Shown one piece after another: positions 1 to 10,646 of a DNA stretch of 64,000 nucleotides. The DNA is from Monocercomonoides exilis (taxonomy: Eukaryota; Preaxostyla; Oxymonadida; Polymastigidae): positions 560,001 through 624,000 of the forward strand of contig LSRY02000025.1 of assembly GCA_001643675.2 (NCBI GenBank), in the 5' to 3' direction. The first letter of the stretch is position 1; every line of letters begins with the position of its first letter. The notes under the pieces were generated by a model. The model saw nothing but the letters and a program-made list of their open reading frames with translations, was not told the DNA's origin and ran no database searches. The position numbers and the translations under genes were made by a program.

Positions 1-1547
1 AAGGTGTTAAACTTTTCCTTGAGCGTACTGCTGATCACGCAAAGAACACACCCGATAAAGAATCGTTCCCATATTCTGCATGTGCGTTGTTGAACAATCT
101 TATTGTTCCCGAGCTTCTGACAACATTAATTGGTCTGGGATATACTCCCTTGTTGATCCGCTTGATGAAATCGTCAGTTACAACTCGTCCGTCTGTTTCT
201 GTGTTTGCAGCCAATGTTCTTCGTAGCTTTGCTGGAATTGACGAAGGAAAACTTGAACTTATGGCAAATGAAGCTCATTCACATCTTAAAACTGTTATTG
301 AAGCAGCTATCACTGCCATTGATGCTGGGCATTCTGCAAAAGAGGATCTCTTGTTTGTGATTCATTTGTGCTGCAGAATTATTTCTTCTCTTTGCGAGAA
401 CGGTTTGTTTTTTTTTTTTAATTTTTATTTTTATTTTGATTTTTATTTTTTTTTTAATAAATTCTCAAATTTTTGTAACTTTAACATTATTTTGTTATAG
501 TTAACAATGTCAATTCATTCGCACAAGGAGGTTATGTATTCTTGTTGCACAATGCTTCTCGCTTGTTCGCACCAACTTTCGAAGCGGTAACAACTTCAAT
601 TGAGAAGTCCAGTGCCACCTTGAATGTTTTGATGAATCTGATGAAAACAGAAGAAGGTGGAGAAGAAGTCAATGGAAATGTTGATCTTGCCACAATGTAC
701 GGAATGCTTCAAGAAGCCCTTACGATGGACGCGTCAAATGCAGACACTGGAAAAGCTCTTCAGAAGCTGACATTGGGAATTGGAGGAATCTTCACAGGAG
801 GTACATTTTAAAGAGGGAGATATTATCTTTTATTGTTATTATTATTTCATTTTTTCATTTTTTCCTTCATTTTATTTATTTATTTATTATTTTATTTTAT
901 TTTATTTTATTTATTTATTTATTTATTTTTTAATTCAAATATATTCATTTGTTTGTTTATATTGTTTTCTTCTCTGACCATACACAGAGCCCGACACTCC
1001 TGTTACTGCTCAGCAGTTTATTGCGCTGTTGAACAAAGCCTGTGATGTTTATCTCAAAACGGACTCTGAAGTGATTTTCATTGTCACATCGTTGATTGTC
1101 CATCTGTCCTCGTTCGATGGCGGGCTTGAGGCTCTTCAGGCAGACGACACTATTTCCACCAGTGCTGTTGTGCTCGGCCATTACTTGAAGGAAGAGCGGT
1201 CCGAAGTGACTCAGTCGATTCTTCGTAATGTTGTTGTGATGCTGAACACTGGATGCTCTGAGGAAAGAGTTATTCCAATCCTTGCCTCTCACGGAATCTT
1301 TGCGTTGTTGAAAGAAATTTGCGGACTTCACACAGAGCTGAACAGTGAGATTACCGACACCGCGATTGAGCTTCTGAGCCGTGTGGCAACAAGCCCAGAT
1401 GGTTTGAAGGAGATTTCTGCTCCTGAATATGCAGCGACCATCAAGGAAGTGTTGAACTATTTCACTACAGTGAATCTGAGCGACGAAAGAAGAGACTCAA
1501 TCATTGCTAAATGCACTCAACTTGTGCAAGCGCTTCCACCTTCCTAA
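1..1547 (+). CDS. ARM/HEAT-like repeat protein, 3' part (three exons seen)
   Basis: The gene runs in from the left edge (frame begins at base 3). I read three exons: 1-402, 501-800 and 988-1547, ending in TAA. Both introns (403-500 and 801-987) start GT, end AG, are very T-rich and are phase 1, and the joined frame stays open. The product is mostly alpha-helical, with Leu/Ala-rich helices spaced like armadillo or HEAT repeats (for example VLRSFAGIDEGKLELM and QFIALLNKACDVYLK). There is no signal peptide or membrane span in the visible part. Such solenoids are usually protein-binding scaffolds; I do not recognise the specific protein. The introns cause two in-frame stops if read through, so this is a spliced gene rather than three genes. 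The amino terminus lies outside the window. Confidence 0.75.
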
Positions 1548-2346
1548 GAAAACATAGAAAGAAATTTGGGTTTTGGAGTGATATTTCAAATTTTCATTTT
1601 TTAAATTTTGTTTCTTTTTATTCGAATTTTTATTTGGTATTCAATCAATCACATCTAGAGAAACAGAGTGAAGCCATTATCTGTTTCAACGCAAAAACTT
1701 TTTATTTATCCTTATCATTTTTGTCATAATTTATTCGCGAGCGTAGCAACTTTTTGATATAAATTCAAAAAAAAAATTATTTTTTGACTTTTTTTTTTGA
1801 TGGAAATACTAGATACAATGAGAATAGAAAGGTTTTATTCGAATTAAAATAACTTATTCAAATAAACAAAGTTTATTCGGAATAAATTATTTTTATTGGA
1901 ATAAAAAAAATTAATTGGAATAAACTCTGGCTTTTCGGAATAACTTTTTTCAAAGAAAATTTATTGTGGTTTCAAAAAATTTCTCAAGAATCACTTTCTT
2001 TAACAACACTTAAAAATTAATTATAATTATCCATTTATATTTAAAAGCTATTTAATTGGCCAGATATGTTTAAAATGAATTACGATCAAAAAACTTTTGC
2101 ACTGTTTTGTAAAATGAATGATGATAAATTATATTCAATAATTTACAAATAATAAAAGCAATCAAAATAGACCTGCAGTTAACGACAAAATAAATTTCAT
2201 CATTTCGCAATGTTTGTTAATTCTTTTTTGTTATTTTTTTCTGTTTATTCTTCACATTTATGATCAAACAGGATAAAAAAACCAAAAACAATATCCAATC
2301 GCAAAAGGAAAATAATTCGATGAAATTGTTCCAGTCACCTGATTAT
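1548..2346. other. A+T-rich intergenic stretch
   Basis: No convincing coding sequence. It holds the 3' flank of the ARM-like gene and one cluster of the GGAATAAA-type degenerate repeat (about 1835-1950). Confidence 0.6.
1835..1950. repeat. Degenerate short tandem repeat, GGAATAAA(C) type
   Basis: The words TTATTC, GGAATAAA and AATAAAC recur every 15 to 25 bases in both orientations, for example around 1836, 1862, 1877, 1899 and 1916. The same words recur in clusters at 5025-5145 and, more weakly, at 46408-46475. The unit is imperfect and partly palindromic (TTATTCGGAATAA). Function is unknown. Confidence 0.5.
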
Positions 2347-3205
2347 TCATATTATTTTATCCTCCACACGAAACTCTATCAGTAAAGGTGATGTTGTTCC
2401 AGTTGTTTTTGAGTAATACTGAAGAGGAGTCTGTGGTGGGAGATGACAGTGCGAAGGGCTTCGATGGTGAGTATCAAGAACAGAAGAGGTAGACAATTGG
2501 GTGTAATGGAATTGAGAAAAAGAAGGATTGACAAATGCCGAGGAGGCTGTGATGTTTTGAGTGTGCAGCTGGGTAGATGAGAGTGAAGTGTCGAATGAGC
2601 AGGATATCTGCTGCTGTTCATCTTTATCATAACCTCCTTCTTCTCTTCTCATGTCCCTCCTCCTCCTTTCAGTTGCTGCTTGCACTAGCTTTGTGCCGAA
2701 ATTATAATTTATTCAATGTGGAATACATATTATTCTCCATCGCCTTCATCTTCACCTTTGGCTCTTCCTTTTGCCTCCCTTTCCTCTGCTCTGCGCTCAA
2801 TTTGCATCTGAAATCCGCCTTCTTTGCCTCTTCCATTTGAACTTGAACTTCTCTCTCTTCGCTTCTTGGCGGTGTCATGAAACGAGCAGATGAACGCAAT
2901 GTGCCTTGAAGCTCCTTTTCCCTCCAACTCCCATTATCCCTTCCATTCCTATTCACACATTCAGCACAGCCGAAGTGCTGAAACAGAGCGGAATGCGCCT
3001 CTTTGGAAGAGGAAAACGGTTCTGATGCATTTTTAGCGAAACAATTAAAGGCATTAATAACGATTATGATGATGTTGAGAGAATAAAAAGTGAATGAAAT
3101 AATAATTGGTTCAATTTGTCTGTGCTTCCGATCGAACAGCTTTAATTAAACAGAAGGTCGATATTCCGATTTAATGCAAAGAAAGTGATAATGGCATTGA
3201 AAAAG
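2347..3205 (-). other. Region with weak minus-strand open frames
   Basis: Two unremarkable minus-strand frames (2347-2685, 112 codons, His/Gln/Ser/Thr-rich; 2702-2956, charged, Glu/Lys/Arg-rich) lie here without a clear start, splice link or recognisable domain. They could be exons of a small gene or chance. I see nothing firmer. Confidence 0.2.
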
Positions 3206-4549
3206 TTAGAGAAGGAGTTTATGAAGAAGGCAATGACGAAGTTGAAGATGGGGCAGTCGGTGGAAAAGGACAAATCGCAGAAGAAGAAGAATCATTAAAA
3301 GAATCTGAAGAATTTGAAGAAAAAGATGAGGAGAAAGAGAAAAAGAATGAGAATGAGAAGAAGGAAAAAAAAAAAAGGAAAAGGAAAAGGAGGAGGAGGA
3401 GGAGGAGGAGGAGGAGGAGGAGGAGGAGGAGGAGGAGGAAAAGAAGGAGAAGGAGAGGGAGAAGGAGAGGGAGAAGGAGAGGGAGAAGGAGAGGGAGAAG
3501 GAGAGGGAGAAGGAGAGGGAGAAGGAGAGGGAGAAGGAGGAGGAGGAAAATAAGGAGAAGGAGATGAACAAAACGATTTGTTCGAAGACAACAGAAAAAT
3601 CAGTTGGGACTGAGTAAAACCAGATTTTCCATCTTTGGCTGCTGAAAGAAGTGTCTTTCTTGTCCTGTCCACGAAATCTGAGTGAGACTGAACAGATGGC
3701 AGAGGATGAGAGAATGCTGCACAAATGAGGAAAATGGTAGATTGGAGATGAACATAAAAGCTGAGCCCGATTGCTGCATGTTTCCTGCTGTTTCCAGAGT
3801 GATACCGCAAACATATTTTGCAATGGACTTCTGAAAGAGTTGTGATCGATCACCGCTTGCCCCGCCTCCAGTTTACCAGTAGATACGCTAAACAGTGTTG
3901 GCGAAGACGTAGAAAGCGCACTCGTCCCAATCACACTCACTGTCTTCCCTCTCCCTGTTATTATTATCTTCTTTTCCCCAACACTGATTGTCTTCTCTTC
4001 GCTCACATGCTTCCCACCCAGCACTGTAATAGTGGAGATCAGCTGCACCATGCTTACCCAAACTGCTTGTCCCACTGTCTTGCATGGAGCTGTTTCGGTC
4101 ATTCCATACAAATTGTTCGTGTCATCCACACTCACGCCAACATAAATCGTTTTGAACTTGAGCCAATCCTTCTTATCTGTGTGCTGATATGCCCAGTCAC
4201 TGGTCCAATATCCGTAGCACACTCTCTTCTCATCTGTGTTTGTGGTGTAGCATTCATAGAACGGATTATTTTGAGATAAATATACACTGTAGTAATCATA
4301 ATATACCATATCATGCCCATATGGAGTGGCTGCAGAGCATTTGCATTCATGAAAGAACAGAAAATAACAATAAAAATAATTGGTTGGAACTGCTGTGTTT
4401 CTGGATTCAAAATACAATCCTCCTCCATTTGCTGTTGCTGAACATGAAATAAACTGGAGGCTCCTCATTTTGAATGCAGCCGGAACATTGTAGCAGCACA
4501 TTCCTCCACCAGAATCGTTTGTTAGTGTTCAAGAAGTGAATATGCACTA
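3206..4549 (-). pseudogene. Beta-helix surface-protein fragment
   Basis: Minus-strand reading from about 4549 shows a piece of the window's surface-protein family. It has the FKMRSLQFISCSA segment, a Gly-rich rung (NGGGLYF), a Cys-rich stretch with TPYGHD, and the TTNTDEKRVCYGY module. A close paralogue of the whole piece lies at 58430-59215. Just upstream of the open frame an in-frame TGA replaces the Cys codon kept in that paralogue (FTS-stop against FTSC), and no signal peptide or membrane span follows. Similarity to family members stops at about 3830. Below that the frame only runs through GGA/TCC-type tandem repeats that give artificial Ser/Phe/Leu or Ser/Pro runs. I read it as a dead internal fragment. 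An unseen splice around the TGA is the alternative. Confidence 0.65.
3388..3550. repeat. GGA trinucleotide run followed by 12-bp tandem repeat
   Basis: About 3389-3438 is a (GGA)n run. It is followed to about 3537 by roughly eight near-perfect copies of a 12-base unit, GGAGAAGGAGAG. Strong purine/pyrimidine strand asymmetry. Confidence 0.85.
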
Positions 4550-4639
4550 AAACACGTAAACACTCTCCCCTTTACCACTTTCTGTTCCAACAAAGATTGA
4601 AAATTTTGAAATTTCCCTAAAAGAAGTCTTTTCTCGGTG

Positions 4640-5614
4640 AACTGCTTTGAATTTTGATTTTTATGCAATTCTGCGAATCTGTTAATTGAATAATTTAAAA
4701 ATTGAACACACTTTCATCGTTTCATAAATGACTCTTCTTCCATTGACCATAACCCTTCAAATATTGCATTTCATCATGTTTATCCACATTTTCGTGATCA
4801 TCATTTTAAGAATTCGTATTATTTCTTGTAATTCTATTTGATCTCCAATCCTATGGCAGAAATTTCCAGATTTTCTTTAAATAATTTGAGACCATAACTG
4901 TTTGAAAAAATTTTTTAAATTGCATTTCAATGAATAAATATTGCTTATTAATCTTTAAACGCTCTTGTTTTCCAACCCTTTCAAATTGACAAAAAGGATC
5001 ATTAAAACTTTTGTTGAGGGATTAATTGGAATAAACTAGGTCTTTCTGGAATAAACTTTTTTAATTCGAATAAACTGGTGTTATCTAGAATAAACTTTGG
5101 TTATTCGAATTATTATTTTTATTTCAATAAAATTTTCTTATTCCAATACCATCTACTAGTTGTAATATGTAGTTCATGCTTTGGTACGTCTGCTTTGCAT
5201 GAATTCAGACAAAGCTCATAAAAGCTTTTTGAAATTTTTGAATTGATAAAAAAAGATACCAGGCAAAAAAGTGAAAGCCAATTGATTGAATTTGTTTACA
5301 GTGTAACTTTTTGTTTTTCCATTTTCATTAAAAGCGGACACTTTAATGATGACAGATCTGCAGCAATTTCTCAGTTGCCAATGAATGAAAAGCTTCAATC
5401 TTCAACAAAATCATCCTTTCGATGTTAATCGGCAAATGTTTCAAACAAAAAAAAATTTATTCCTTCGAAATATTCATAAAATCAATTTTGTTTTTTTGAG
5501 AAGTGCATGATTATGATTAACTCATTGTTTAACGTTAACCTCTGTGTCCTAACAAATAACTTTCAGCACTGTCCGTCACAAACAAATAAAAAAAATAAAT
5601 AAAATTAAATAATA
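4640..5614. other. A+T-rich intergenic stretch
   Basis: No supported gene. It contains the upstream flank of the broken surface gene, part of which (to about 4950) still resembles the flank of the 58.4-59.2 kb copy, and the second GGAATAAAC-type repeat cluster. Confidence 0.5.
5025..5145. repeat. Degenerate short tandem repeat, GGAATAAAC type
   Basis: At least five imperfect copies of a GGAATAAAC or GAATAAACT word, alternating with TTATTC, match the cluster at 1835-1950. Confidence 0.5.
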
Positions 5615-6340
5615 AATTTGATAGAACGCAGTGAGACAGGATTTGCTCCGAAATAATGAGTTTGATCTTAAAATATGGGTGGTTTGAGTGAAAAACTTCA
5701 CCCACCCCAAATGACGTGGAAAAAAGGGCGAGATAAAAGTTCAAAACAATAACATAAAAAATTAAATAATAAATTAATGTATTGTCAGCTTCACTTCACC
5801 ACCGACTTCGCCTTTTCGCCTTGGTCACGAAGACCAGAGGGCAGGGGACATTGCCCCTCGGAGCTGTCTCCTGCATTCAGTGCAGGGATCCGGTGAGGCG
5901 AGTATTCTGGTCGGAGCAGAAAGAAAAACCACTCTCGCTTCCGCGAGGCGTGGAAAAGAAAACTGCATGTGATATGCTCTGCCTCCCGCTCTTCTGCTGC
6001 ATCAGCAGAGCAACCCCAATCATCACACACTGCATAATTAATAATTAATTCTTCTCTGAAAAAACAATAATAATCTTGTAAAGGAGGAGGATCATGCTTG
6101 AACTTTTTATTTGTTTCCATGTTTCTCTAAACAGGTTCTAGGTGCACTCTTGTGACTTCGGGCGGTTGATCTTTTCCTCTTTCCTTTTATATCTCGCCCT
6201 TTTTCTCGTCATATTCCTCCAAATATGTTTCTCTCTTACGCACCCAGCCACTCTGAGTCTCTCCATCCGCGTTCGTATTATTTCGGAGCAAATCCTGCTC
6301 ACTGCGTTCTATCAATTCGCAATAGAGCGAATATACGAAC
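5615..6340. mobile_element. Small non-autonomous element with long inverted ends
   Basis: The segment 5615-5740, reverse-complemented, resembles 6185-6312 over about 125 bases. Shared words include TTTCGGAGCAAATCCTG, CACTGCGTTCTATCAA and TATCTCGCCCTTTTT. The interior (about 5780-6130) is distinctly G+C-richer than its surroundings and has no convincing gene. The terminal motif is the same kind as at the ends of the tyrosine-recombinase element that starts at about 6315, so this is probably a deletion derivative mobilised by that element. The two meet head to head at 6313-6332. Confidence 0.5.
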
Positions 6341-6371
6341 GCAAGGAGCAGGTTTGCTCCTCAATAATGAG
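6315..6371 (-). repeat. Left terminal inverted repeat of the recombinase element
   Basis: On the minus strand it reads CTCATTATTGAGGAGCAAAC and continues to the dyad core at 6317-6332. It matches 9889-9945 with about ten differences. Its mirror, 6283-6310, belongs to the adjoining small element, making a large imperfect palindrome centred at about 6322. Confidence 0.6.
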
Positions 6372-6870
6372 TTTTGAAATCCCTCGTTCTCCTCTCTCCT
6401 CTGATCTTAAACCCTCATGCCTAGCACCTTGCCGTGCGGCGGATGACCAGAGGGACTGCGGATGAAGGTGCGGCCTCTATCCCTACTCCCTCCCCCTCTT
6501 GCGCTGTTTTCGGTGGGTTCTCGATCGGGTCTTCTGTGCTTGAGCGGGCATGACAATTTGTCCTATGCTTCTCTCTCCGCGTTTCCCCCGATCGGTTTCG
6601 AGCTTCTTCTGCAAGGCAGTTTGTCTACCCTCCGTAAGCTCCATAATGTTGCGGGGAATTATGGAGGGTGTCTCATCACCCTTGGGAAGTTGTGCTATAT
6701 CGCTCTCGTGAGGCGAACTCCTCTCTCGAATTGACCCTCGACTCTTCGACCTCTTCCTCTTGCTCTGCTCCCCCCCCCCCCAGTTGTGATGTTTCTTCAG
6801 GATACTCCTTTGCTCCAGATTCTGTATTCTCATTTGAAATCTCTTTTCCTTTGCTGTCCTTCTCCGACTT

Positions 6871-7818
6871 TTATCCCTTTTCAACAAGGGGTACTGGGCC
6901 TCCGATTGTCTCCAGGATCCATCTCGTGTCATGAACTGGTAGCACGGTGTAATACCCCTGGGCTTCTCTAGAGCCTGGCGCCCATCTCGCGTACGCATTA
7001 ATTGCTTTCCAATCTGCCGCTTGTTGTCTTGCCAAATGTGTTATCACAGCGTGTCTTATCGAATACGCGGTAAATGTGTCGGGTATTCCGTTCTCTCTCA
7101 AGACAGCCACTAATTCTTCTTTAATCCTCTGCAAGTTTGCAGGTTGCCTCTCCTTGATATCGAACCACACATGTTCGTCTCTATAGGTTGTCTTTGCATA
7201 ACCCATCCAACGTTGGAGCGCTACCACCGCATCGATGCGTGGATTTGGATGCTTATTTATAATAACATTTACAGTCTCTCCCTCTGATGTTTTCGTTCGT
7301 ACTTGTGTCTGGACTAAATCCTCTTTAAGTATCGTTGTCTCTCTTCTCATCCTCTCCAGCTCTGCTGGCCTTAACGCACCAAATATCATAGTTAAAATGA
7401 GAGCCCTCCTTTGGAGGGTCTGTGGGTCTTTCATATCGTGAGTGGCTTCAGCCCATTTCGTGATGATTTTCAAGTCACACATTGATTTGTATCGTTTGCC
7501 TCTTCTTGGTTTCTCCCCCACATAGGTCTTTAGAAATATCTCTATGTCTTTCACGTCAACCTTAGTCTCTCTGAAGAGGTTAATAGAATCCAGCACTTTC
7601 CGTACTGTCTGATTTATCACTCCGCTTGAGAGGTTTGTATTCGAGAGTGTTTCAATGAACTCCGCCATAATCCACTTTGCATCTTTGTTTGTGAGGGGGT
7701 CAGTGTCATCCATGCTCTTATTATCTAGAAAATGTTTGAATCTTCGCAGCGCTCTCCACGTATCTCTTTCGCTCTTCTGATTTTTTAGTATTGCTGCTGC
7801 TATGTCCTTCGCTCCCAC
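6871..7818 (-). CDS. Tyrosine recombinase (phage-integrase fold)
   Basis: The open frame gives 315 residues. It has a helical SAM-like amino-terminal half (about 1-100) and a catalytic half with GALRPAEL (Arg150, catalytic Arg I), a Lys-containing hairpin near 175-189, AYSIRHAVITHL (Arg255, Arg II), the RWAPGS segment (Trp279) and GYYTVLP (nucleophile Tyr289 or Tyr290). In the family, DNA is cut and rejoined through a 3'-phosphotyrosine without hydrolysis. The usual His of the HxLRH box is Tyr252 here, a tolerated but uncommon change. The frame opens at a GTG with an in-frame TGA four codons upstream, and the first ATG is at Met36, which would cut into the amino-terminal domain. Translation may therefore need splicing or frameshifting from an upstream frame, or the gene may be slightly broken. 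Confidence 0.8.
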   Translation of the reverse strand: MGAKDIAAAILKNQKSERDTWRALRRFKHFLDNKSMDDTDPLTNKDAKWIMAEFIETLSNTNLSSGVINQTVRKVLDSINLFRETKVDVKDIEIFLKTYVGEKPRRGKRYKSMCDLKIITKWAEATHDMKDPQTLQRRALILTMIFGALRPAELERMRRETTILKEDLVQTQVRTKTSEGETVNVIINKHPNPRIDAVVALQRWMGYAKTTYRDEHVWFDIKERQPANLQRIKEELVAVLRENGIPDTFTAYSIRHAVITHLARQQAADWKAINAYARWAPGSREAQGYYTVLPVHDTRWILETIGGPVPLVEKG

Positions 7819-7903
7819 ATGTTCTCCTCATGCAAAAAAAGAGGTCACTTCCCTGTATATTCTCTTCTCAATAATAACGCTTATTTCCTCTCCTGAGTGT
7901 AAT

Positions 7904-8984
7904 TTACAGCCTTCCCTTCTCATCTTCGCTTCCGGAATCATGCACTCCTGAAATGACCCCAGGGTCTTTGTCAAATGCCCAGGCTGCAGTAGCTAGGTCC
8001 AGGTCTGCACCTGCCAGGATGGCAGAATCAGAATCGTCAGTCCCCTCTGAGCTTCGTTCATCTTCTCTTTCAGGGTCCGTCCAATATTTCTCCGGAAAGG
8101 GTGGACTAGCATTACCTCTCTTCCTTGCGTTTCTTTCTCTCTCTTTCTTCTTATGGAGGATAGTCTGCAAATACTTCCGCAGGGCACCAGCGCAATCGGT
8201 TCTGAAATTGTATCTTGTGTTCTCTGTGTGATTATTTGCAATATCTCTGCGACCTTCTCCCCGCTCAGTGCATTGTCCGGTTTCTTCTTAGTCCGGCTGA
8301 GTGCATTAACTGGCATTTTAGCTGAGATATGAGGAGCCTTCTTCAATTTTCATCACACCGTGCTGTGCGACTTCTTTCTGTATCCTTATCTCACGATCTT
8401 ACGAGGTCATCACATTTCTTATATTCTCGCGATATTTCGCGGTTTCTATCTTTGTATCTATTTCGCAATTATATGATGTTTTTCGTCGTTTAATCGTTTC
8501 ACTGGAGCTCGCCACTATTTTCTCTTCCCTCTCTCTGTTGCGACTCTTCGCGACTCCTCTTTCCGTCACTACTGCTGTTCCCATCAGTTCGTTCCAATTA
8601 TCGTTCCCGTTGCTGTTCCCACTTGAATCCTTGGGGGAGCTAGGGGCAGGGGGACTGTGATCGGGGCAAGCCTCCCAGCTGGTGCTGGGGTATTCTGTGG
8701 TGGAGTTTGTGTTGTCTATCTCCTTTCTCTAAAGATCGTAAAGCTCCCATAAAGCCACATTTCAGGAACTGTCTGTTGGCGAAGCCCTGAGCATTCCTGC
8801 CTACGCAATATCTTCTTGAGCACCCATTCCCGTCCGAGATGAGGCAGAGGGCTGTTGACGAGTCGGGAGATGCACCGAACCCTACGGGATCTCCCTCTGC
8901 TTGAAAAAAGCTGGTGTTCTCCACCAGCCTCCTGAGACATTCAGAAGCATCTTTCGTCATTTTCTCTTCAAGGAACCCCTTCAC
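7904..8984 (-). other. Element-encoded minus-strand frames of unknown function
   Basis: Three short minus-strand frames precede the recombinase: 8640-8984, 7993-8346 and, overlapping the latter in another frame, 7904-8170. The last encodes a basic start followed by a Ser/Asp/Glu-rich acidic stretch. None shows a reverse transcriptase, RNase H, methyltransferase or clear zinc knuckle. Their position upstream of a recombinase in the same orientation would suit a gag-like or accessory gene interrupted by frameshifts or introns, but this is position-based inference only. Confidence 0.3.
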
Positions 8985-9296
8985 ATTCTTTAAGTTCGAC
9001 TGGGGATTTTCATTCAGAAAATCAATGCGACTGATACAGTCAGCAACAAGGGTTTAAGTTCAGAATAGTCCTCTCAGACTCTCTTTCTCTTCTAATTTAA
9101 GGTGCGCTTTCCTTTATTTCTTTGCTATGGGGATGCATTCACTTTGGATTTTTAATGCCCGATTCAACAGCAGGTTGAAAAAGATCCATTATTCTGCTCT
9201 CTTCCGATGAATCCTTCCTTCCCAAAGCTGTGATTGCTCCGCTGGCTGAAGTATTCCAGATAACGTCTGTTAGTCCGAAAAAAATTTCTTTTCGCG

Positions 9297-9653
9297 TTAT
9301 GAAATAAATGTGTTTTTGATATCTTCGCTCATTATATTCGAGCCAGCTTTGCAAAATTCAATAAACTTCTTGAGTTCTCCAGCTTTCATTTGGTGCGTCA
9401 GCCATTCAATAGTGAAAATTTTTGTGAAATTTTGTGACATATCTTCCTCTTCCCGCTCTTCTATTCCTTCGAAATCACAATCGCTGTCCTCTTCGTCTTT
9501 CAACTTCTTCATTTGATTAAGAACGCGACAGCCCCTCAACAACTGTCTGCGTTTCTTCTTTGTGATCATATCATGGAAATTTGTTTCAAACTCCGATTCG
9601 CTTGAACTCTTCCTGGATTTTCTTCTTTGTCGCTCTCTCTTCACCTTTTTCAT
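9297..9653 (-). CDS. Charged hypothetical frame in the recombinase element
   Basis: It encodes 118 residues with a very basic start (KKVKRERQRRKSRKS), a Ser/Glu stretch, a KKKRRQLLRGCRVLN segment, an acidic middle and a short hydrophobic helix (FTIEWLTHQMKAGELKKFIEF). The reading frame fades upstream (to about 10150) into interrupted sequence with several stops, suggesting the decayed 5' part of a larger gene. No domain is recognised. Confidence 0.3.
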   Translation of the reverse strand: MKKVKRERQRRKSRKSSSESEFETNFHDMITKKKRRQLLRGCRVLNQMKKLKDEEDSDCDFEGIEEREEEDMSQNFTKIFTIEWLTHQMKAGELKKFIEFCKAGSNIMSEDIKNTFIS

Positions 9654-9888
9654 CTGAATCGCATTTGTTGCTCCAGACTGTGTTGGTCATGTTCGACTTC
9701 TTGTTAATTCTTCTTTCACATTTTTTCCTCTCATCAGTCTTTGCGCAAGATCAAAATCCTTTCCCTCACCGTCTCTGTCAACCGATCTTACAGGTTCTTG
9801 TTGTATTTTCAGTGCGGACAATGGTATCAAAAACAGGTTTGAGTTTTAGCGAAGTTTGATCTTTTGCTACCAAAAAATTCATCCAATA

Positions 9889-9945
9889 CTCATAATCGAG
9901 GAGCATACCTGCTCATTGCATTCGCATGTTCGCAACATTGCGAAC
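9889..9945 (+). repeat. Right terminal inverted repeat of the recombinase element
   Basis: It starts CTCATAATCGAGGAGCATAC and ends in an 18-base perfect palindrome with a 2-base centre (9928-9945). It pairs with 6371-6315. Confidence 0.6.
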
Positions 9946-10646
9946 TTTCAACATCCAACATCACTTTTTCTCCACAATTTTTATCTGTTTTGATTTTCAT
10001 TCCTTCATTCAAACAAATATCCAGAAAAGTCATAATCTTGCTCTTTCTCTTTCATCAACTTGTTGCATCGCAACGATCAGCTCTCTTCCTTGCAATTATG
10101 TTCCAAAAAGCGAAATAATGAAAATTTTCATAAACAGTTCTTTTCTCCCGCTTTTTAAAGGCAACAGATGCAGATATCTTCAAACCGATAAAGAACATGA
10201 TAAATACAAATGAACAGTTGTCCTCATTCAACGTTTGTGAAAATAAATATCCTTTTTTGTTGTTTTATTTTTTAAGATAATATTTCTCATAATGCTGGAT
10301 TTCATTTATCTCCATCATTAACAAGCATTGTCAAGGAAACAATATTCCGAATTTCACAACAAATTTTTGTTTGATAATCTAAAATTTATCTGATAAGTTA
10401 TTTTATGAATTTGAAAAATCAGTTTGATCGATGAAACCATTACAAGAAACAGATAACAATTATTCATTGCTTTTCTCGACAGTTGCTTGCCAAAAATGTC
10501 AATGCAAAGAAGGACTGTATGAAAGCTTATATTTTATTGATTGTGCAATGTTTTTATTTTTGTCATTTTGTTCTTTCAAACTGGGCGATTCTTCGAACGA
10601 AATGGCGTATTGCGAATGCTTTCTGGATGAATTAACTCGGGGGAAA

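Larger units (their letters stand above)
6315..9945. mobile_element. Tyrosine-recombinase mobile element with inverted termini
   Basis: A motif of about 57 bases occurs at 9889-9945 on the plus strand and, about 80-85 percent alike by eye, at 6371-6315 on the minus strand, so the two copies face outward. Each ends in a dyad-symmetric core: TTCGC(6)GCGAA at 6317-6332 and the 18-base palindrome GTTCGCAACATTGCGAAC at 9928-9945. Between them lie a tyrosine recombinase and other minus-strand frames, in unusually G+C-rich DNA. Known eukaryotic elements with such enzymes are Cryptons and DIRS/Ngaro retroelements. I find no reverse transcriptase or RNase H here, so a Crypton-like element, a DIRS element that lost its retrotransposition genes, or something new are all possible. 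The exact ends are my inference. Confidence 0.55.

Noticed and set aside
3314-3553. Plus-strand frame rich in Lys, Arg and Gly
   Set aside because: It is only a translation of the GGA and 12-base tandem repeats; no coding features outside the repeat.
5820-5900. G+C-rich hairpins that might be a tRNA
   Set aside because: Short stems are present (GGTC...GACC, GGGCA...TGCCC), but they do not form a cloverleaf with A and B boxes at tRNA spacing.
6483-6998. 171-codon Arg/Lys-rich minus frame overlapping the recombinase end
   Set aside because: Considered as a reverse transcriptase or gag piece; it has no RT or RNase H motifs and half overlaps the recombinase in another frame.
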